Part shown: piece after piece, positions 31,201 through 42,960 of the stretch
Numbering within the stretch: the stretch's first letter is position 1
Layout of the letters: every line of letters begins with the position of its first letter
Notes under the pieces: model-generated
The model's input: only the letters and a program-made list of their open reading frames with translations
Databases searched by the model: none
Told to the model about the DNA's origin: nothing
Program-made: the position numbers and the translations under genes
From: Todiramphus chloris collaris
Taxonomy: Eukaryota; Chordata; Aves; Coraciiformes; Alcedinidae
Assembly: GCA_025345505.1 (NCBI GenBank)
Contig: JANVCC010000174.1
Span: 2,044,656 to 2,108,655 of the forward strand
Length of the DNA stretch: 64,000 nucleotides
Reading direction: 5' to 3'

Positions 31201-34200
31201 ATTGCTTGGGCTGTAGAGTCAAAAGATAAAGTCAGATGCTGTTGAACTGTGTGCTCCTTCCTACCCCAGAAAGTCAATCCCACCCTGTCAGATGCTGTGC
31301 TCACCTGTCCCATCAAACCAGAGCTATAAAAGCTTTCAAGTTCGATCTTGGAGAGTATTTGGGCCAGATCAGCGAGGTGCTTCCTGCTGCAGAGGATTCA
31401 GGCTCTACCTAATGAGGCTGGATCATTGAAAGGAGTTACTTGCAAAGGAAGAAAGGAGAGCAGAATGGGTGAGTGCTGAAATGCGGGACTGTGGTTTGCA
31501 GATAAGAATTTAAAGCGCGTTAGAGAAAAGTGAATGATTGGTAACTCTGTGTGTGTGTTTGGAGTGAGGGGGATAAGTGAATAGGGTAGAAGATTTGATT
31601 GCTGAAAATCAAGACTTAAACCTGCAGTGCTGGAGAGGGGGAGAGATGTCTGCTCTTTAATCAGGGCTTGAATCCTGCTGCATAGCTCCTCACCTTTCTG
31701 TATTGTCCCCATGGAGCTCCTACTCCAAGTGCTGTGCTTTATAACAGTGCAAATGTAGCACAGCCAGTGTCTATTACTGTAATAATTTGCAGGGATGGCA
31801 CTCTTTGGAGCAGAAGGCATCAGCTTAGCAAACATGAATGGGGAGGCTATTCTGAGAATAGCAGGCAGCCTTAAAAGTGGATCTGAAGTAAGAAGCAGGC
31901 AGAAGAGATGAGTGATGAGCAGAGAGGAGAGGCAGGTGGCCCTTTCGGGAGCTATTTGGGTAACAGGAGATGTAATGGAGTGATGCAAAGGGCTGGAGTG
32001 GGAGAGATCTCCCATTACCCACTGGCTCTACTTCTGCGTTTGTAGGGGTGGCTTTTCTTTGCAGCTCAGCATGCTCTTAGTATTAATTTCCTATTATCTT
32101 GACTTCTAGGGCTTTTACAGGCCCTGTCTCAGAGTTTGTTTTGGACAGAAGGGAACATTGTCATCTATAATCAATGAGAAACCAAATGAGTCAGGGTTTG
32201 GCTTTCTCTCTAGCTGTTAGCCCCTGGTCAGGGTAAGCACATCAGTCACAACCTTCCCTCTCAAACTGAAGCTGGGAGCACAAAGCCTGTTTTTCAACCC
32301 CTCTGTAATTGGGAATCACCCACAGGACCTGCTCACTCATTTTCTAGTATCACAGGCATCAGAACTGCCCCACCTCTTCCAGCAGCAGCAGGAGTGTCAA
32401 ACAGGGCAGTGCTGTCCCCTTCCTAGTTCAGGCTGGTACTGTTGGAAGCTGGCTGCCAGGTCACCTGCCTGGCAAGGACACCTCTGTCCCTTCAGCACAG
32501 ACCTGACTTTATGCGCGTCCATAACGCGATGCTGGCTGGGATGCTGGTCTGGATCGCTCAGTGTCCTCTTCACCTCTCTTTCACAATTGTTTGTGTCACT
32601 CAGAAATGTTAGAAAGGATATTGTTTATCTTAGATCATTGACTTAAAAAAAAAAAGCTACGGTTGAACAGTGGATGGACCCTGGTCTTTGCAGGAAATGC
32701 TCCACTCAGTGAAATCTCGTGACGTGCCAGGTAGGAATTTTCACTGCCTCTAATGAGGGTAAGAACAATTTTACACCCCCTGCATTTTTTATCTTCTGTT
32801 TGCTTACCCTGGGCACGCCTGATGGGACACTTCCAAGCATCCCACACATAAAGTCTCTGCCCCGTTGTGCACAGCCAGTGTGATCATCCCGAGGGAGCCT
32901 CGGGCATGTGCTGCCGCTGGGCACGCTGCAGGGGCTGCTGCACCCTCCCATGTCCCCAGGAAGGGACCTCAGCAAGCCATGCCACATTTCCCAGCCTCCG
33001 GAGAGGCAGAAGCTGTGGGAGTGAGCCATCTTCCTTGGAAGGAAATCCATTGACGGCGGTGCTTCGTCAGCACCCACGGAGCCGCGTGAGCAGCCCCACG
33101 CTGCTGGGGGCTCGGCAGACAGCGCCAAGAGCCAGGCAGAGCAGATGAAGGGAGCGCAGCTGCTGCGTTTCCCTCCCTGGGAGGAAGATATTGGGCTTTC
33201 CTACTGTGGTGTAGATGTAAGGAGACAGGCGGGTGGATGGGGGATGCAGGGAGAGAGGATCTGAGCTGGGCAGCCAGCCAGCCCTGCTGCCCTGCAGGGG
33301 TATCTCGGGCTATGGCCTCATGCTCTCTCACAGCAGGATTTAAAGCACTGTGCCAGGCACCAGCTTAGTCCCACCACTCCCTTGGAAAGCTTTTATTACC
33401 GTTCTCGTTGTATTGCTGGGTGAAATGATTTCCTTGTAGATAGGAGCTGTGGGTGGGTGTGAGAATAAAATGAAAGAACAACTCTGCTCCGCTCTGAGCA
33501 CAGGGCAACACGGTCTCTCCCTGTGTTTGGCTATTGGGGTCACCATGAGGGTTCTCAAGCTGTCGTGTTCTGGGGAATCCAGGCTCAATCACTTTTGCAG
33601 TGATGGAGATACTCCTTCCCGTTGCCATTTTTGGTCCTCGAGCAGGACTGAAGTGCTATCAGATCTGACGCAGTCCGTGTGTACTTTGTGCTCCATGGAT
33701 AGGTACAGTCACAGATTAGAAGTGCAGGGTGTGGAGGAAGGTGAGAAGAAATAAATCTGTCCCAGCTGCAGCACTCAATTCTGTTAAGAAAAGTTGAAAG
33801 TAAAAAAAGGAAGGAAAAAACAAAACAAAAGTCAAGGAAGGTAACTGAGGCAAGGAGCAGTACAAAGGATTGAGTGAAGAACTCATGCTAAAAATGAGAT
33901 ACAGACCAAACTCTAAAAATGATCACAAGGTTCAGGTCACCTCCTTGTGCCACATGTAAAGTTTGCCTGTGGTGAAATCTCACATCTATAATACAAGGCA
34001 CAGGTTTAGCTCTGTCTAGAAACACATCCCTTTAATCATCCAGGGTGGCACTTACAGGCTTAAGTTACAGGAGAGAAAAGAAATAGAAAGCAGTTGTGCA
34101 AAGTAAAAACCTTGGACAAAGGCCAGGCAAAATGACACCTTGCTGACAAGAGTGGCTGCGGTGGAGGCACCGTGACCAGCACTGAGCATCCCCAGGCAGT

Positions 34201-36939
34201 CACCTCATGCTTCCACCGTGGCTGAGCTGCCTCCCCCTTGGCTGTGCTTGCAGCCCAGGTAAGTTCAGCCCTGGTTCAGCAGCTCCCCTTGCTGATGCTG
34301 CCTGTCAGCAACCAGCAATTTTACCACTGTCACAAGGTGTAGGAGGTTAACCCAGTCCAAAGAGTAATTTGAGAAAGAGAGTTCTGTTCAGCTGTGCGAA
34401 TGAGCTGAATCTGAGGTTACTTTCTCCCCAAACACTGGGGAAAAGTGTATTTTTTCTTGCTTACACCAAGAAGGAGAGAGGGTTGGGGTTTTGCTGGGGA
34501 GAACAGGCATTTGTGCTGTCCTTTTGCTTCTCTCTCACTGTAACCAGACTCCTCAGTTTTTAAGTGTCTGAATTGTTGCTTAAGTGGCTGTGCAGGATGG
34601 AGTCCTGCCTAGAAAATGCCCTGCCAATGTCTCAGCCCTGACATCGCTCCCGAGGTGCCAGCTGGTGGGTGAATACTAGGATAGGTTGGGCTTGGGGATT
34701 TTTGTAGCAGAAGCCTAATGCCAACCACGTCTTGTCCGCGCTGCTGCGTGCACAGGCAAAATCAGAAAGATGCTTCAAAAAAAGCAGCGTCTGCTAAAGC
34801 TCCTAAGCCAGTGCTTTGGAGGGGGGGGTGGCAAATCCCTGAATAAGACCTGCTTGCTAATCAGAGTGGAGCTGCAGGGCTTTTGTGAAGGCAGGTTCCA
34901 GGATGTGCTTCTACTTCCACACTGTTTTGTTCGTTGGTTGGTCTCCTCGTTGAAGCAGGTCTGCAAACAAAAGCTGGGGAAGGAAAGCTCCCAGGCTGCT
35001 GCACTGCTGCTAAGCTGACTGATCTGTTTTACTGCACCACTTTAACTAAGCCCAAACCGGTGGGGTTTATGCTCTGTAGTACTCAGGTCCTCCTCTCATC
35101 TCTTGCAATAAACAGTGAGTGACAGATGCGTGTTGAGGCTTTTATGGAGGCTATAAAATCACTGACAGTGGGAATAGCTGAATTCAGAGGCTAGAAGTCC
35201 ACTGTCCCACCAGAAGCCAGAGAGCAGCTGTCTGGAGGTAGGTTACAGCCTGAACCTGTCTTCAGTCTCTTAAGCATGAGAAGAATGTCTTTAGGAAGGC
35301 AGGTAGATTTCTTCATTACTTAACAAAAACTACGATTCTCTTGTCCAGCTGCTCCAGGGGAGAGAGAGTCCCCAGGCAGGCTCCAGGATGTTCTGAGCTC
35401 TTCTCAGTCCTGGACCTATTCTGAGACCTCGGCTACGTTGCTCCATTTATTGCCACTTGTCCCACAGGATAGATGACACTTGCTGGTAAGGTGGGAGAAT
35501 TCATCAGGTGATGTTGTATGGTGCTTTGAAGATAACAAGTGCTGGGGGAGAGAGATGGTGCTTGAAATGGAAATTTCCCCATTTCTCTCACTGTATTTTC
35601 TCTCTTTCTGAAAATGTACATTCAAATGTACCATCAAAGGGAGCAGTGTTGCAACACCAGGGAAAGAACAGCTACGATGAGGAGGTGGGAGCCAGAAGCC
35701 TCCTCCTTGAGGAGCAGATTTGCAGTGGGAAGGACAAAAATGCAAATCTGAAATCAATCCATCTCTCTCTCTGCTGTGCACACTCTGCCCATTTGTAACA
35801 GTTTAAAGTGAAGTCAGTCACTGAGGACAAGAAGAGAAGCTTGTAATCCATTTATTACTTTCTGCACTGAAGGAGAAGCAGCAAATTTATTGTGGAAATG
35901 TGGTAGGAGCGCAGATGAAGTGTTCCACATTACAGGACAGCTTAAAAATATCAGAGCAAACCTTTGAACAAACAGAAAGCATCTAGGTCTTGGGATCCAG
36001 ACACAGCAAATGGCTTTGTGGACCTGATTTTCCCTCCATTGCCCTGTCTCTGAGTTTTCATCCAAGGCACAGCAGTGTCTACTCCACATTTCCTTTCGAG
36101 TCCCCTGTTGCTTGCCGTCCCACTGTGCTGGCAGCAGGAGCTTTATTGTCCCCTGCCCTGGTGGGGCTGGGCAGCTGCCTCAGGAAAAGGGGAGTCCTTC
36201 CCAGACTGGTGGGACTCAGCCTCCCAGGGCAGCAGGCGAATCTGCTCCCAGGTCAGCAGGCTTGTGAACATCTGAATCCCCTCCCATCACCTCCTGTGCC
36301 CAGCTGCCCGTGGAAAACGCTTTCTGCCCCGCAGGAGACCCGTGCGCCTGTCGGACCGATGCTGTGACTCCAGAGCCCCCTTTCCTACAAGGCCAGTGAG
36401 CCTGTACCCAAACCATCACGGTTTTGGTGTGTCAGGGGCAGTCAGCTTTCCAGGCTGTAATTGCAGGTTCAACCCTTTTTTTTACCTAAGCTTCTGTTAT
36501 TAGCAATCAATTGATGTTATCCCCAAGAAACGCAGACACGAGCCTCCCCAGCCTGCCGCTGACAGCGCAGCCCCTGTGCAGAAGCCCAAAGGTTGAGATG
36601 AAGCTGGAAACACACCCACTCAGAGCTGTGTCCCTGACCACCCTGGGCACCACGGGCACCTTCTCCATGTGCAATCTGCGCCTGCAGGTTACCACCTCAG
36701 GCAGAACCGGCCCTTTTCTGTTGGAAAGAGGAGATTGATGCCCCTCTGGCTTCTCTCTGCGGCCACAGAAGCAGCTTTGGACGTGCTGGTGTATTTGTGT
36801 GTGGGAACGTGCACAGCACTGCTCGATGCCCAGGGGCTGCTGCTTCTCGGACACAAGGCTGTGGTGCTTGGATGTCCACAGGCACTGCAACACACGGCAG
36901 AAATCTCCGGTGCTTCGGATCCTTTTCGCAGTGATCTGC

Positions 36940-37230
36940 TTGAAAGGGCTTCTTTCAGTTTGTGGTGTTATTACTGGCCAAAAGCTGGGGGTTTTGGGTC
37001 GAAAGTTTTCTTTTCTTTACTTACCAGATTTGTATCTGGTATGCAAATCACAGAATTAATTATCTTGTAACTATCCCCAGGTCTAAACGGGATACAGAAC
37101 TAAGTGTCGAGGGGTGATGCAATTAATCCCACTCATGAGGAAAGGCTGTCATTAGTCATTTGCAGCTTCAGCACTGGTGACTTTCAAGGTGTACAAATCT
37201 CTCGTTAGATACATTTCATGTTCTGCAGAT
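36940..37230. promoter_or_regulatory. Possible conserved enhancer-like block
   Basis: An AT-rich block with an exact octamer ATGCAAAT (about 37,041-37,048), followed by gaattaattatc (TAATTA homeodomain sites) and other TAAT cores. Motif density is the only support. Confidence 0.25.
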
Positions 37231-37490
37231 GGCCATTTTGTCTTCTCGCTGCATGCACTGGAACATGCCCAAGTATACAAAAATGAGAGGAACGATTGTT
37301 AGGGCTGAAATTTTTTGTTCCTTTTCAATGGGATTTTTTTCCCTTTGCATGGCGCACATCCTGGGCTTTGATAAATGAGTCTCACTAGACACTGTGGTAA
37401 GCCAACCTCTGCTAATATTCATTATGCAGAACCCACTAGGAAATGGTCTGAGTCAGGGAAATGGAAAGCCTTTAAAAGATAAAAAGATGT

Positions 37491-37524
37491 CTTTTTTTTT
37501 TTTTTTTTTACTTTTTTTTTTTTT
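37491..37524 (+). repeat. Long T homopolymer
   Basis: Two runs of T (about 18 and 14) separated by AC. The exact length is likely to be unreliable in sequencing. No retroelement body is recognisable on either side. Confidence 0.85.
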
Positions 37525-38369
37525 CCTGAGGAAACTAATTTCTAACACTTTAAATTTCTGGGATGTTTTAGAATATTAAAACCTGAAATTTCAGGGTCGA
37601 ATGTGCTATCGATGTATTCAAAACTTCATAGCAAAGATATAATGATCGAGCCAGGTGCAAAGATACAGACGAGACACTTTTTTTAGATCACAGGAAATGT
37701 ATTCAAAGGTGACTTAGAGCCTGAGGTTGAATTATCGGAAAGAATCCAGCACGGTGGATGCCGGGTGTGAACGTGCTGTGTGCCACCGATGCCGTGATCT
37801 CCACAGTGGGCATCTTTTCATCCCACGATAAATAACCAGGAACAACTTCTTCCAGTGGCCCTGCAAGACACCAAGAGCATCTGTACCATGGTCACCACGT
37901 GGTAGCTGATACCCAGTAACTGCTCTCTTTAGCCTGTCCTGTTAGTCCCTTGGTTCTCCAGCTTCTGAACTGTTGCATGCCATCAACAAACACCACGATT
38001 CTTTCTAACAGACTCCGTTGAGCTGCTGTAATTCTGTGTGCACTTTGATGCCTGTGAATGTGCTCGAATTGCTGTATACCTGATTTACATTTCTTTTGCT
38101 TTCATTGCAACTCATACAGGTTTAAACAGAGGTAAGTGTGTCCAGAAGGAATTCACAACCATCTGGGATGCTGCCCCTCAAGTGGGATGAGACTTCCAAA
38201 AAATTCTCTAGTAATATGTATGAAAATGAGATTTTAAATTCCTGAGATTTCAACAGTGAACAAAACAAACCAGAAAACCCCCCAGAGCAAACAGTTTTCA
38301 GCTAAAGGGCTGGTATTCAGAAATTACAAAGGGAAAGAAAGAATATAATCCTTTTTTGTGAGTGGAGTT

Positions 38370-38460
38370 AGGTCATCTGTAAAAGCCTCTCGGAATATTA
38401 TCTTCCAAGCTAATCGCTGTATTGACATTTGCCTGTTTCATTAGAGCTGAGTTTTTACTG
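38370..38460. promoter_or_regulatory. Possible conserved non-coding block
   Basis: An AT-rich stretch with ggaatattatcttcc, caagctaatcgctg and tttcattagagctg. It looks like homeodomain-bound enhancers. This is weak support without cross-species alignment. Confidence 0.2.
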
Positions 38461-41400
38461 CATTGCTGAGGTTAGAACCCGACTCATCTGTCATGGTCAA
38501 GGACTGGTTTGTAATTTCATGACTGTAGAATTAAAAAAAAATAAAGTCTCTCTCTCCCTTATTTTAACTAGTTGGGCTGAAGCGGTGTTCACAAGATTCT
38601 CAGTGTTGGTGGGTTTTGACTTCATGGTTCCTGGTTAGATTTCTTCTCGTAGATTTTTGTTTCATACAGTTGGTAAGGTGACAGATATTAAAAAAAAATT
38701 AAAAGAACATTAACATAGATTTGCAAAGAGATCATTTTATAAAGGTAAGTATACTCAATATACTGCATAAACTGATGTGTAAATACCAGACAGAATAGAG
38801 GCAAGGGCTAACGGAGGGAGAAAGAAAGAAATGTTATCTACAAGGACAAAGGAAGAAACAATTTGGGCCAGAACTAAGTCAGTTATCCATGAAATAAACC
38901 TTCTTGGCTACGGACTGAATAGGTAAGTTCATGGTCTCCACATGACACTGACAGTAAACTCTGCAGTGCAAGGGAAGTGGCAGAAAAGTTTTATGCCTGT
39001 GCAGGAAACAGATCAGCATCTGAGAGGAGTCAGAAGTTGTCTGCAGAATCCTCCTTTACCCAGGTAAGAATTCTTCTTGCATCACACTAAGAAATCCAGA
39101 AATGCTTCATGTCATTCTTGTGCAAATGTTTTTACTCCCTTCAAGAGTGTTTCTAAGGTTTGCTGGGTGCACTGCAAGATACTTTCCTCTACCCCCGTGA
39201 ATGTTATCTGAATTTGGCAGCAAAGTGTGGTGAAACAGGGTAACACTTCACTCATTGATGACCTATTTTGTCTGGAAGGAATTTTCCTTTTGCAGCAGTG
39301 CTTCCTTTCTGTCCATCCACTGAGCCGTATTTTGCCGTTGTGTTTTTTGTTTCTTGTTTTTTGTTAATGAAGAAGAGGGAATGGTAACAGACAAAACACG
39401 CTGTGATTTATCTATAATGTAAGAATAATACTAAACAGTTGAAGTTTCTGCTACATCTTTGCCTCGGTGGATGCCAGGTGCATGACCAGCAGAGCAGGAT
39501 TCTGTAGCTGGGAGGGCTGAAAGGGAACGGGCGGAACGGCTTGGGACAGGAGAGGGGCCGGGAGAGCGTGGAACCTGGGCAAGCAGCGAGGAGGCAGGAA
39601 CAATGCTGTGTGGGTTTTTTGCCAACCTGAAAGGCACATTGCAGCCTTCAGCAAAGCTGGTGGAGCACCTCAAGGGTGCTCTTGGCTAAATGGCTCCAGG
39701 ATGGACGTCTACAAGTGCAGCGGGGACGGGCGGCCCTGCCAGTGGGCTGTGAGTACCGATGGGACTCTGGTGTGACCCTGGTTGCAGTCAAGACAGAGGC
39801 ATTTCCACCTGCTAGCAGAAGCACTGTTTCAGATCCAGAATACTCAGATAGCAGAAATGTTGCTGCATCAGATCTTCAGAAATATCCAGGGGTAAGGAAC
39901 AGGATTTTGAGGATTAACGTTTTGTGTGTAGATACCTTATGTGGCATGTTGGAATTTAAGTCTCTTTGTGGATTTGGCCAATTAGCCTTTCTCTGCATCA
40001 GCAATTTTATACCTCCCAGGAATGCTGGGGGATAGACGCGTGAAACGTCGCAAAGATGTCAGAAACTGCCTTGTTAGAGACCTGCTAGTATCTCACATAG
40101 GCAATCTATAGGTACAGAAGATATTTTACATGTAGAACGTGCCCAGGCATTTCACTGTCGATTTCTCTCCACGGGGATGTGAACCATGAAAAGTGCAGTC
40201 ATGAGAGAGAGGAGCAATCGTCTCTCTCTCTCTGCAGCATTTGGGTCTTCCTTGTTCTTCCTTGTGTTAACTAAACCTTGGACTACTTTAGCTGATGGAA
40301 GAGTACAGGATGAGCTCTGTGGCTTTGTTTATTATTGCTTGCAGGGAGGGTTTGTATCTTTGCCCAAAAAAAAGGAAAGAAAAGAAAACAAAAGCAGCTT
40401 CAGGTGCTATTCCTGCCACAATCCTCTGGTTAAGAAGCAAACTTCTAATCGGATCACTTGTGTGAGGTATGAGGATGTGGGTACTCCTGCTATCACTGGC
40501 TGTGAATAATCACCTAACTCTGCAGTTCAACTTGTATGAATTTTGGGACGTACCCCAGTGTTAGTTATACAATATAGGGGGAAATTCCCCCCAAACATGC
40601 TTATTTTTCTTTAACAACAAGCTATGACATCAGGATGTTGTGAGTAAATGCTTCTAATCCCTGCGTGGTGACGTGATCACCAGGAGGGCAGTGGAAGAGG
40701 GAGGCAAAGAGAGAGAGGCTGCAGGGGAGAATTTTCCCACCACAGACAGCAACTGGAGAAAGCTGGAGGCAAGCTGGCTGCTGTGGCAGTTCCCTTTTTA
40801 ATGTGTATATCCAGGGAGCAAGGAACATGAAATCGTAATTAGCGGAGAAAATAGGAGCGATGGAATCAGACTCTGTCAAGGACAGCTAAAGTGTAGCCTC
40901 CAAAATGGCTGTGTCAGACATTTAACTGATGTGCATTTTTAGACACTTATCTAAATTAGTTATTAGAGCACAATCAGCTCTGTGTCTCAACCTCTGGTGG
41001 TAATGTCCCTGAAGTTATGCGAGGGATAAATTTGTCCTGTATGTTCAGGGTAGAGAGCTAAATTTCTCTGATGTACAGACCTCAGATCTCCTTGTGTGTG
41101 CCTTTCTCTTCGGTGAAAGCAGTTCCCACTTCCCTCTGCTAAAGGCAATAATGTTAACAGCCTCCAACTTATCTCCTGTGATACTACCAGAATCAGCCAC
41201 GAAGACAGTTTACAGAGACAGCAAACAGTTGGGGTTACACAAGTGTAATTGAGGGCAAAATCTGCCCTGACACATCCTAGTGCTCTTCAAAAAAGATACA
41301 ATCCCACGTGAAATTTCTCAGATCCCCGGGAAGAACGTGTGACTTCCTTTACTGCCATGTGATATATTTTGCTGGCCTGCGTTCTGCGTCTGAAAGGTGA

Positions 41401-42365
41401 GGTTAATGTTAAAGAACAGGTTTGCTCTATTTTTGGCACCGGTACCTTCACGCTATCTTCTCTAACTCAGAGATGAAGAAGCTTAAAAATCTCATAAGTG
41501 ACCAAGCATTTTATTAATTGCTGCTCGGTAATTGGAATTCTGCTGTTGTGACAACTTCCTCGCTGCACAGAGAAGCAGCATCAGCTTTTTGTCTAGCACT
41601 GCTCTTCTGCATCATCTTAACTTTCTGTGCAAGACCAGTAACAGCGGCTTAATGTGACTAATACGGAGCGTGGACCTAAAAGGTCGGATGGACTGGAGCC
41701 ACCGTGCAGCCAAAGGCTTCTGACAGAGCCATAAAATTTCACACCTTGTCTCCCACTGAAGACGCTTCAAAGACATTTACTCATGACGCTGATAACCGTT
41801 CACTTATTCATGAGAACAACTTGGAAGAAACACTTGCACGCGAAACGCACGTCGAACACGTACAGCCGTAGAGCTCCGGAGGAAGGGTACGACGTGATGA
41901 ACGCACGAAGCGGCGCCGACAGTGACACCAGGGATGCTTCGCCAGCACACCAGGCCTCGTGTGGCTACCAGGGCCGGCCTGGGCTGAGCTGTGTGGCTAA
42001 TGCCCACCCGCCTGTTCGGGCCAGCGGTGCCAGGACTCGGGACAGGCTGCGCAACGGCGAGGTCGCGGGGCTCACGCTCCCCATTGTTTTCTCTTGCCAA
42101 GCACGCCATTGCAGCGGGGGGGGAACGCAACCGCAACACGATTCCCCCCTCGATGCTTTTGAGCTTTAATGGTTGAACCATCTCGCCGAACCGTGACGGG
42201 CAGTACGTGTCTGTGCGATCGGGGCGCGGAGCGGGTGGGGAAGGCCCAGCCCCGGGGCCATCCTCCCCGGGCCGTGCTGGGGGGGCTGTGCCCACCCACA
42301 CCCCGCTCCCGGCCGGGCGGGCACCGGCTGCCTTTGTGCCCCCGGGCCCAGCGCCCCTTCCGCGG

Positions 42366-42409
42366 CGGGCTCGGCTGGGCTCGGCTCGGCTCGGCCCGGC
42401 CCGGCCCGC
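42366..42409 (+). repeat. GGCTC/GGCCC pentanucleotide repeat
   Basis: A run of pentamers (ggctcggctgggctcggctc, then ggcccggcccggcccgc) upstream of the likely transcription start. Confidence 0.75.
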
Positions 42410-42539
42410 TCCCCGCGGCCCCCTCCCCTCCGCCTTCCCCCTATTCTTTTAAATCACTTCCATCCACTTCAGCGATTGGTTCCCAGCTCCTGCCGGGTCA
42501 CGGGGTGCTCCGCCTCCTCCAATAGGGAGGCCGGATACT

Positions 42540-42960
42540 GGTATGCGGCTCCGGCCTGGCTGCGTTGCTGGGTGCCCGTTCGGTGCGTGCGTGCGTGAGG
42601 GAAGGCAGGCGGAGGCAGCGCTCGGCTGCCTGGACCCCAGCCCGCCGCCGCCCCACCTCCTTCTCCTCTTCCTCCTCCTCCTCCTCCTTCCCCCCCCAGC
42701 CCCGCGCTCCCCCGCCCCGGCCCGGTCGCCGCCCCGCTGCTCGTCTCCCCGTTAAAATGCCCCTGGGCTGCCGCCGCTGAAGCACCGCGCGGGGACCCCG
42801 CCGCTCACCGCCGCCGCCCCGGGCACGAGGGGGGAGAGAGCCGCTCCCCGGCCCCCGCCGCCGCCACCCCCGCTCCCTCCCCGCGGCCCCGCTGCCGCCG
42901 CCGCCGCTTTGTCCCGGCAGCGAGACCGAGCGGCCGTTGATGGTGTAGCGCGCGGCGGAG
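42540..42960 (+). other. RERE: Probable RERE exon 1, non-coding (start approximate)
   Basis: A GC-rich leader ending gcgcggcggag directly before a GTAGGT donor at 42,961. It has no long frame joined to that donor, as expected for the untranslated first exon of RERE. It contains a 46-bp C/T-rich tract (about 42,655-42,700) and two tiny upstream frames. Identity rests on synteny alone; the RERE protein start is not in the window. Confidence 0.6.
42757..42780 (+). CDS. Possible upstream ORF in the RERE leader (MPLGCRR)
   Basis: ATG with A at -3 and a stop seven codons later. A second minimal frame, ATG GTG TAG, is at 42,940-42,948. Both precede the splice donor, so they would be in the mRNA leader if transcription starts upstream of 42,757. 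Confidence 0.3.
   Translation: MPLGCRR

Larger units (their letters stand above)
28280..42180. other. Intergenic DNA between ENO1 and the next gene
   Basis: About 14 kb with no gene I can support. The longest open frame (minus strand, 31,398-32,015, 205 codons) resembles no protein and is about as long as chance allows in 64 kb. The region holds T-rich homopolymers, short TC runs (about 40,220-40,234) and AT-rich blocks that could be enhancers. Confidence 0.5.

Noticed and set aside
31398..32015. A 205-codon open frame on the minus strand between ENO1 and RERE
   Set aside because: No recognisable domain, Ser/Leu/Pro-rich composition with no structure, no sign of splice or promoter context. 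A rough stop-codon estimate makes about one frame of this length expected by chance in six frames of 64 kb.
41804..42301. A 165-codon minus-strand frame at the left edge of the second CpG island
   Set aside because: Same GC-driven effect. No domain is recognised. An antisense transcript from the island is possible but not shown.
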